Part shown: positions 55,450-61,654 of the stretch, piece by piece
How positions within the stretch are numbered: position 1 is the first letter of the stretch
How the letters are laid out: every line of letters starts with the position of its first letter
Assembly: GCF_001298265.1 (NCBI RefSeq)
Contig: NZ_LGSZ01000029.1
Location: 1-64,000 of the forward strand
From: Allobosea vaviloviae
GTDB taxonomy: Bacteria; Pseudomonadota; Alphaproteobacteria; Rhizobiales; Beijerinckiaceae
Direction of reading: 5' to 3'
DNA: 64,000 bases
The notes under the pieces: model-generated
What the model was told of the DNA's origin: nothing
Databases searched by the model: none
Seen by the model: the letters and a program-made list of their open reading frames with translations, nothing else
Position numbers and translations under genes: made by a program

Positions 55450-56094
55450 CTACTCGCGTACGGAAGGCCTCTTGATTTGTCTCCGTGCCGGCGGCGCACC
55501 CCACGCTTCCAGGACCGTGTGCACGATCGCGACCACATCGGGAACGAGCTCAAAATCCTCAGCTCCACGCGCCCATTCCCCGACCAATCCGTTGACCATG
55601 GCATTGAATGCGATGGTCGCGGATTTAGGCGTCCACGGTGCCGGCAGCGGCTTATTCTTGTGAGCCGCCAGGAAGATGCTGAACAACAGCTCCTTGGTTT
55701 GATCTTGTAGCCGCCCACCCTGGGGCAATGCGTCTTCCGCGGCCCATTCTGTCGCGAGAATCACCCTGAGCATTCGCTTCTGACGCGGGTCGTTCTGAAA
55801 GCGGACAAATGCTTCTTCGAGCGCGTCTCCGAGCGCGGTGAGCGCCACCAGCTTCGTATCGGTAGATAGCCGATCGACGAGATACTGCATCGGCAGACGC
55901 AGTTCGTCGCGCAGCGCGAAGAGCAGGCCCTGCTTGTTGCGGAAATGCCAGTGAATCGCGCCTCGCGACGTGCCGGCCGCGGCGGCGACCTCGTCCAAGG
56001 AAACGGAGTCGTACCCTTTTTCCAGAAAGAGCGTTTCGGCCGCCTTCAAGATCGTTTGGCGCGTTTCGGCCGCCTCTTGTTTCGTGCGTCGCAT
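55450..56094 (-). CDS. TetR family efflux regulator (AcrR/TtgR-like)
   Basis: A 214-aa repressor: TRQTILKAAETLFLEKGYDSVSLDEVA, GTSRGAIHWHFRNKQGLL, the recognition region typical of AcrR/TtgR-type regulators. Start 56094 (MRRTKQEAAETRQT). A palindrome related to two sites near the second RND pump lies at 56119-56137, 25 bases upstream of its start, so this protein may regulate itself, the MFS gene at 58701 and the RND genes at 60488. Confidence 0.9.
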   Translation of the reverse strand: MRRTKQEAAETRQTILKAAETLFLEKGYDSVSLDEVAAAAGTSRGAIHWHFRNKQGLLFALRDELRLPMQYLVDRLSTDTKLVALTALGDALEEAFVRFQNDPRQKRMLRVILATEWAAEDALPQGGRLQDQTKELLFSIFLAAHKNKPLPAPWTPKSATIAFNAMVNGLVGEWARGAEDFELVPDVVAIVHTVLEAWGAPPARRQIKRPSVRE

Positions 56095-56118
56095 AAAATA
56101 CCCCTTGATCCAATCATT

Positions 56119-56137
56119 TACAAACGGACAGTATGTA
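56119..56137. promoter_or_regulatory. TACAAACGG-type operator, site 1
   Basis: TACAAACGGACAGTATGTA differs from the perfect palindrome at 60209 in three of 19 bases. It lies 25 bases upstream of the TetR start at 56094. Confidence 0.65.
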
Positions 56138-56401
56138 TGTAAAGTCGACTCGATCTCAATATGCCCGGCTACCCGCATGTGTCATGTCACGTACGTTCGG
56201 ACAATTCCTGCCGATATCGAGGCGCAAGCTCAGGAATTTCCCGAGCTTCCCGTTCGCTGTCTGGCTCGATCGGGTCATCGATGAGGAAGCGCGGGCGATC
56301 GCCTCAATCGTGCGAAAGATCGCAGGCGCCGTCCCGGCGGCGTTTAGGGCGACAAACAGCCTGCACATGTTCCAGCACGCAACTACGGAATCTCGACGGC
56401 A
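56138..56401. other. Leader region of the PagL-like gene
   Basis: No gene is supported here. The short frames seen on either strand have no ribosome site or recognisable product. It may hold the promoter of the deacylase at 56402. Confidence 0.4.
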
Positions 56402-56986
56402 ATGCGTTTTCTCGCTGTTCTCGCGGTCTTGCCCGCAACGCTGGTGTCCGTCGGTGCTCTAGCCGCCGATCCACCTGTGCAGACTTCGGCGCCGGCCGCG
56501 AGCCTCACAGTCCCGCGGGTCATCTCGGAACTGCGGCTTGGCGTCTTTGCTCATGATCCAACTAGCCCCGAAAGCGGATCGGTCGATATCAACGGTGAAA
56601 TCCTGACGCCGCGCCTGTTCACGCTGAACGACCCGATCCTGGGCCTGCTCGTCCCGCGCCTGCATCTCGGCGGCACGGTAAACACTGCTGGGAATACAAG
56701 TCACGTCTACACGGGCCTGACCTGGGTTTTCGACGTTACGCCCAAGATCTTCGTAGAGGGTGCCGCCGGCATCGCTTTCCATAACGGCAAGACGGGCGAT
56801 CTCGTCGTGCCCGACAGGGTGCCGCTGGGGTGCTCGCCCCTGATGAGGGAATCAGGCTCGATCGGATACCGGCTAACGGACAACTGGAGGGTCATGGCCA
56901 CAGTTGAGCACATCTCAAACGCCGGCACTTGCTCGCGGAACCGCGGTCTGACCAATTACGGTGTGAGGCTTGGCTACGTCTTCTGA
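56402..56986 (+). CDS. Acyloxyacyl hydrolase / lipid A 3-O-deacylase (PagL family)
   Basis: A 194-aa outer-membrane beta-barrel enzyme. Signal peptide FLAVLAVLPATLVSVGALAAD. The rest shows alternating hydrophobic beta strands, and the C-terminal part has the PagL catalytic His and Ser in VEHISNAG, then GVRLGYVF with the terminal Phe used for barrel assembly. It removes a fatty acyl chain from lipid A, which changes outer-membrane permeability. It is flanked by efflux regulators, so a solvent or antimicrobial response is plausible. Confidence 0.85.
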   Translation: MRFLAVLAVLPATLVSVGALAADPPVQTSAPAASLTVPRVISELRLGVFAHDPTSPESGSVDINGEILTPRLFTLNDPILGLLVPRLHLGGTVNTAGNTSHVYTGLTWVFDVTPKIFVEGAAGIAFHNGKTGDLVVPDRVPLGCSPLMRESGSIGYRLTDNWRVMATVEHISNAGTCSRNRGLTNYGVRLGYVF

Positions 56987-56989
56987 AAA

Positions 56990-57007
56990 AGTTCATTCGA
57001 ACGATCT
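56990..57007. promoter_or_regulatory. Second copy of the AGTTCATTCGAACG operator
   Basis: AGTTCATTCGAACGATCT equals the site at 39932-39949 except for one base (T for A). It lies four bases after the deacylase stop and about 210 bases before the start of the AveC-like gene. It may place that gene under the TetR regulator at 39230. Confidence 0.55.
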
Positions 57008-57214
57008 TATTCCAATGCCCGATGGTGAAACGCTAATCTAACGTATGTTCTCTGTGCAGATTCCGGGCTTCTATGAAGAAATAATTCGATAATACATAAA
57101 TAATCATCAAATTGGCGGCGGGGCCATGCAAGTAAAAAAAGACCATAGGGCTGCCACACTAGTTGCGTTTGTGTAAAATCTTCAAGGTTTATGTCTCTAA
57201 AGGGGGTTAATCAC
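57008..57214. other. AT-rich leader of the AveC-like gene
   Basis: This stretch is clearly richer in A and T than its surroundings (for example the run at 57078-57112). No reading frame is supported. The ribosome site AAGGGGG lies at its end. Confidence 0.5.
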
Positions 57215-58123
57215 ATGCAACGTTTCGATTGGTCTGATGCGAAGCAAAAAATAGGGAGCGTCGCTGTCCTTGTGTTGCTTTCGATGGCAGCGCGACCGGC
57301 GTTTGCCGGGGCGACGTTTCCAACGGCGGTCGACACTGCGTTCGGCATGCCAATTCCACCACGCCACGCACCTTTTGGAGTGCAGGCGTCACTCTATGCA
57401 TCGATCGTGTTCGCGGCGATTGGTTTGATCGTTCTCATGGTTGCGATTCATGATGCGCGCCGGACCAAGACTGCTCTCCCGGTGTTTGTGGCGCTGAGTG
57501 GCGCGTTCTGCGCAATTCCGGAAATCTTCATTGACATCGCCGGCGGCTGTTTCTGGCCTTACGCTGAGGGGCATGTGGTTTATACCTTCCTCGGAAGGCC
57601 GATGACTTGGTATCCGATTTTCGCGTGGTTCGGTTTCGGCGCAGTTCTAGCTTATGTGCCGTACGCGCTTTTCTTGAGACGGGCAAAGATTTCTTGGTTG
57701 TGGATCGGCCTTGCGATCACCTGTGCGTTCGACATTCTCGTCGAAGAAATTATGCTTAATGTGCCTGGTCTTTATGTTTACTATGGGCAACAGCCGTTAA
57801 TTCTATTCACGAAATTTCCGGCTTGGTGGATGTTCACGAATATTCCTGGGGTGTTCTTCGCGTCGGCGCTCGCATGGCGCTTCAAGGATGATCTGAAGGG
57901 CTGGAGAGGTCTCCTCATGTTCGCCCTCACGCCAACCGCTTTCCTGGCCGTGTTTGGTTTTGCAGTAATGCCGGCGAGCATCGTCATACTTGGCAATTAT
58001 TCTTGGCTGACCACTCAGATAGGTGGCCTCCTAACCTCGATCCTTGGGTTGACCGCGAGCGCTCTCATCATTCGGATCGTGCTTAACCGAGATCCCTTGG
58101 CTCTGTCGGAGCGTGTTGGGTAG
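57215..58123 (+). CDS. Polytopic membrane protein, possibly spirocyclase AveC-like
   Basis: A 302-aa membrane protein with a signal-like start (VAVLVLLSMAARPAFAGATF) and about seven membrane segments. The conserved-looking block GGCFWPYAEGHVVYTFLGRP and ILVEEIMLNVPGLYVYYGQQ, AWWMFTNIPGVFFASAL resembles AveC-type spirocyclases as I recall them. AAGGGGG eight bases before ATG 57215 fixes the start. Codon use is less GC-rich than in its neighbours, as is its leader. It may be a transferred gene; the product name is uncertain. Confidence 0.55.
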   Translation: MQRFDWSDAKQKIGSVAVLVLLSMAARPAFAGATFPTAVDTAFGMPIPPRHAPFGVQASLYASIVFAAIGLIVLMVAIHDARRTKTALPVFVALSGAFCAIPEIFIDIAGGCFWPYAEGHVVYTFLGRPMTWYPIFAWFGFGAVLAYVPYALFLRRAKISWLWIGLAITCAFDILVEEIMLNVPGLYVYYGQQPLILFTKFPAWWMFTNIPGVFFASALAWRFKDDLKGWRGLLMFALTPTAFLAVFGFAVMPASIVILGNYSWLTTQIGGLLTSILGLTASALIIRIVLNRDPLALSERVG

Positions 58124-58630
58124 TAGGCCCTATAGGCAGACGCGTAGCGGCGGACAGTCGATCATCGTGGCTTTCGCGGGATGATATCCAGAAGCCTGAA
58201 GGCGCGGCCGCAGCATCGAGTTCAAGCGGCGGGCTACGAAGCTCTTTTGGCGGGCGAGGGCTGCACAGCCGCGCCCTCCGGCATCGTCAAGCTGCCTAAC
58301 TTGTCCGCATCTCGATCTGGACTCGGAAGCCGGCGCCATTCGACGATGCGACACCCGTCGCCGTTACGATTTGAAAGCTGCGCGACGCGCTTCGCCGCCC
58401 TGTCCTGAAACACCGGGCCTCTGATTTGCGCATGCGCGGCCGATCGGCCTGTTCGATCCGCATAAGATGGTTCGAACAAGCCCTTCCTTCGGCCGGCGTA
58501 TCGCCTTTCCAACGTTTGTTGCCTTTTTTAGCAGCCTACTCGTTGGCTCTCGACGTTGCGCTGAAGGGCCCGCCCGAACTTATTGGCGATACCGTCGCCG
58601 ATCTAGTGACGCGGTTCCTCCCGCTCTAAA
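58124..58630. other. Intergenic region between the AveC-like gene and the terminator
   Basis: No gene is supported. A 67-codon frame at 58426-58629 has no ribosome site and no recognisable product. Confidence 0.4.
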
Positions 58631-58665
58631 AAAGAGCCCCAGGTCTCGTTGACCTGGGGCTCTTT
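58631..58665 (-). terminator. Strong intrinsic terminator of the MHS-type transporter gene
   Basis: AAAGAGCCCCAGGTC (58631-58645) and GACCTGGGGCTCTTT (58651-58665) are perfect 15-bp arms around TCGTT. On the minus strand the stem is followed by a T run (TTTTTT), so it terminates the gene that stops at 58701. On the plus strand a shorter T tract suggests it may also work in the other direction. Confidence 0.9.
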
Positions 58666-58700
58666 CTTAGGCTCGCAGACGTCGGCTGAATGATCGCTGG

Positions 58701-60038
58701 CTAAGTCGATGTCATGCGACGCAAGTCCTCCTGGTCGATCGAGACCAGCGACGCACCGCTGCTTTCTCTCATGTACAGCGCCGCGACGAGGCTGACTGCA
58801 CTCGCGAGCAGAATGTAAAGCGCGATCGGCAACCACGCATCGAAGCTTCGCAGCAGCGCAGTTCCGATCAGCGGAGCCCACGAGCCTGCAACGATGGCCG
58901 TCACCTGATAGCCTAGCGATACGCCAGAGTAGCGCATGCGGGTCGGGAACATTTCTGCCATGATCGCCGGCTGGGGAGCATACATCAAGGCGTGAACGAC
59001 CAATCCAAGCGCGATCGCAGTGAGGATCAGCAGGGCGTTTCCGGTGCTAAAAAGCGGAAAGGCGACGAACGGCCAAATCATGCTCAGCGCAGCGCCGAGG
59101 ATGTATACCGGCTTGCGTCCACGCAAGTCCGTCAAGCGGCCGACAAGCGGAATAGCGATTGCATGAAGAATGTGCGCAATAAGCAAAAGTGTTAGTATCC
59201 GAGTGGTGTCAACTTTGAGATGGCCGAGGTAAGTTATCGAGAAGGTTACGACCATGTAGTACAGAATGTTCTCTCCGAATCTCAGCCCCATGGCGGTGAA
59301 TACGCCGCGAGGATAGCGCCGAAAGACCTCTGAGAGTCCGTAGCCAGCATCCGCTTGCTGCTCGACCTGCCGCTTGGCTGCTTCAAATATTGGGGAGTCA
59401 GTCACCTGCGTGCGAATATAATAGCCGATGCCGACGATGATAACGGAAAGCCAGAACCCAACGCGCCAGCCCCATGATAGAAAAGCGTCGGCAGGGAGCG
59501 TGGCGGACAGAACCAGCAGAACTATTGTGGCTAGCAGATTGCCGAGCGGCACGCCTGCCTGCGGAAAGCTAGCCCAGAACCCGCGGCTGCTATTGGGACT
59601 ATGCTCTGCAACGAGCAGCACTGCGCCGCCCCACTCGCCGCCAAGGGCAAATCCCTGGATGAAGCGCAGAGTTACCAGAAGGATCGGCGCCCAGTAACCG
59701 ATCGACGAAAAGCCCGGTAGGCATCCCATTAGAAACGTGGATGCTCCGATCAGCACCAGGCTGAACTGCAGCAGCGACTTGCGTCCGATCTTGTCGCCGA
59801 TGTGACCAAATACAATTCCGCCAAGCGGCCGCGAAATAAACCCAACTGCGTACGTAGCAAAAGCAGCGATGACGCCATCCAACTCGTTTCCGGTATTCGG
59901 GAAAAATAACTTTCCAAATACAAGCGTCGCAGCTGTGCCATATAGAAAGAATTCATACCATTCTACGACCGTACCAGCCATGGATGCGCCCACGACTTTC
60001 TTTAGGTACGACACATCTGCGACGCGCTCGTGCTGCAT
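58701..60038 (-). CDS. MFS transporter, metabolite:H+ symporter (MHS) family
   Basis: A 445-aa transporter with 12 membrane segments. Its start, VVGASMAGTVVEWYEFFLYGTAATLVF, and motifs FGHIGDKIGRKSLL and RFIQGFALGGEWGGAVLLVAEHSP mark the MHS family (proline/betaine, shikimate, ketoglutarate type). It is an uptake symporter for carboxylates or osmolytes. GGAGGT precedes the start. Its promoter region contains the best palindrome of the TACAAACGG set, at 60209-60227. Confidence 0.92.
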   Translation of the reverse strand: MQHERVADVSYLKKVVGASMAGTVVEWYEFFLYGTAATLVFGKLFFPNTGNELDGVIAAFATYAVGFISRPLGGIVFGHIGDKIGRKSLLQFSLVLIGASTFLMGCLPGFSSIGYWAPILLVTLRFIQGFALGGEWGGAVLLVAEHSPNSSRGFWASFPQAGVPLGNLLATIVLLVLSATLPADAFLSWGWRVGFWLSVIIVGIGYYIRTQVTDSPIFEAAKRQVEQQADAGYGLSEVFRRYPRGVFTAMGLRFGENILYYMVVTFSITYLGHLKVDTTRILTLLLIAHILHAIAIPLVGRLTDLRGRKPVYILGAALSMIWPFVAFPLFSTGNALLILTAIALGLVVHALMYAPQPAIMAEMFPTRMRYSGVSLGYQVTAIVAGSWAPLIGTALLRSFDAWLPIALYILLASAVSLVAALYMRESSGASLVSIDQEDLRRMTST

Positions 60039-60208
60039 ATTCTTTACCTCCGGTTTGATCAGCTCTTAGTTCTGAGCGAGCAGCCCGTCCGGGCCGGCGA
60101 CGGAACTCGGCAGGTCGACAAGGCGGCGCAAGCGACAGAGAAGTTCGAGCGCTGATGACATGAGACCTCCCACAAGCCGATCGTTATCGTTATCGGAGCA
60201 AAATTAGA

Positions 60209-60227
60209 TACAAACGGTCCGTTTGTA
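60209..60227. promoter_or_regulatory. TACAAACGG-type operator, site 2 (near-perfect palindrome)
   Basis: TACAAACGGTCCGTTTGTA has perfect nine-base arms around one central base. It lies 171 bases upstream of the MHS-type gene start (60038) and 261 bases upstream of the RND adaptor start (60488), in their shared divergent promoter region. Confidence 0.8.
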
Positions 60228-60429
60228 AACGAGTCATCGCAACGCCTCGGCTCCCATTGGCTCACCGAACAGTTCCTGCTGCTTGACGGCATGTCCACGG
60301 ATCGCGGCGCGTGCGTCCCCGATACTCCGTGCCGGGCCGACCCCGGTTCACGACGACAGGCACGAGGCCGCGGGACTGATTAGACGCCATCCATCCCATT
60401 CCACGGCGTACATGACGCCTCCCGATATT

Positions 60430-60448
60430 TACAAACGAACCGTTGGTA
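60430..60448. promoter_or_regulatory. TACAAACGG-type operator, site 3
   Basis: TACAAACGAACCGTTGGTA differs from site 2 at three positions. It lies 40 bases upstream of the RND adaptor start. Its placement near the promoter suggests direct repression of the pump operon. Confidence 0.65.
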
Positions 60449-60487
60449 TATAAATCTGGCGCCCTGGGGCTTCGATCGGGTTCTCTC

Positions 60488-61651
60488 ATGTCTCATGCTG
60501 GCCATTTTCCAACCATTTCCGCCGCGCTTGCTGCTTTGCTGTTGAGTCCAATTTCGTCGTCCGCTCAGACGGGAGCGGGCGGGCCGCCTGTCGTTGGCTT
60601 CGTGGCCGCCGAGCTGAGGTCGGTAAACGAGACGACGGAAATTAACGGCCGGATACAGGCGGTGGGGCGCGTCGACCTGATCGCCCGGGTGAGCGCCTTC
60701 CTTGAACGACAACTCATCGTCGAAGGCGCCGAAGTCAGGAAGGGCGACCTGCTGTTCCAGCTTGAGAAGGCGCCGTTCGAAGCCGCCGTCGAGGTGGCGC
60801 AGGCGGGCATTGCTCAGGCTCAGGCGCAGCTGGAGAACGCCAGCATGGCGCTGGCTCGCGCGGAAGAACTCTTCAAGAGCAATGCCGGCAGCAAGAGCGC
60901 GCTCGACAACGCTCAGGCTGCGCAACGCACAGCTGCCGCCCAATTGCGTGCTGCGCAGGCGCAACTGCATCAAGCCGAGATCAACTTGGGCTATACGGAT
61001 ATCCGCGCGCCTATCGACGGCCGCATCGGAAGGGCGGCGATCACCGTTGGAAACGTCGTCGGCCCGTCGTCCGGCGTGCTTGCGACCATCGTCAGTCAAG
61101 ACCCGATCTACGTCACTTTCCCAGTGTCCGTTCGCCGGGCTGTGGACTTGCGCCAGCAGTTTGCGCGCGACGGAGGCTTCGGCGCCGTTCGTATCCAGCT
61201 GCGTCTCCCCGACGGCCGCCTGTACGGGAATCTGGGCAAGCTGGACTACTGGGACATCAATGTCGCGCGAGACACCGATTCGATCACGCTGCGCGGAGTC
61301 ATCCCAAATCCAACCCTGCCGGGAGGCGGCCGCGAATTGACCAACGACCAGTTGGTCCGCGTCATCCTCGAGGCGGTAAAGCCGAAGCAGGTCCTCGTCG
61401 TCCCCCGTGTCGCCGTGCTGAGCGACCAGCAGGGCGACTATGTCTATGTGGTGGACGGACAGGACACGGCCAGGCAGCGTCGGGTCAAGCTCGGCCAGTC
61501 GACTGCTGGCGCCGCGGCGGTGGTCGAGGGCCTCTCGGCGGGCGAGCGGGTCGTCGTCGAGGGCCTGCAGCGGGTCAGGCCGGACAGCCCGGTCGCGCCC
61601 ACTCTCGCGGGCGAAGTCCCTGGCGCGAAGCCCTCGGCAGGGCGGAGCTGA
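60488..61651 (+). CDS. RND efflux periplasmic adaptor (AcrA-like)
   Basis: A 387-aa adaptor. Start 60488 (MSHAGHFPTISAALAALLLS) is preferred, since the frame upstream overlaps the operator at 60430. Signal region, then ETTEINGRIQAVGRVDLIARVSAFLERQL, lipoyl segment EGAEVRKGDLLFQLEKAPFEAA, coiled coil, and TDIRAPIDGRIGRAAITVGNVV. The C-terminal VLVVPRVAVLSDQQGDYVYVVD is typical of AcrA/MexA. It is three bases before the permease. Confidence 0.92.
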   Translation: MSHAGHFPTISAALAALLLSPISSSAQTGAGGPPVVGFVAAELRSVNETTEINGRIQAVGRVDLIARVSAFLERQLIVEGAEVRKGDLLFQLEKAPFEAAVEVAQAGIAQAQAQLENASMALARAEELFKSNAGSKSALDNAQAAQRTAAAQLRAAQAQLHQAEINLGYTDIRAPIDGRIGRAAITVGNVVGPSSGVLATIVSQDPIYVTFPVSVRRAVDLRQQFARDGGFGAVRIQLRLPDGRLYGNLGKLDYWDINVARDTDSITLRGVIPNPTLPGGGRELTNDQLVRVILEAVKPKQVLVVPRVAVLSDQQGDYVYVVDGQDTARQRRVKLGQSTAGAAAVVEGLSAGERVVVEGLQRVRPDSPVAPTLAGEVPGAKPSAGRS

Positions 61652-61654
61652 GCG

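Noticed and set aside
58426..58629. 67-codon plus-strand frame ending at the terminator
   Set aside because: No ribosome site, Arg-rich start and no recognisable product.
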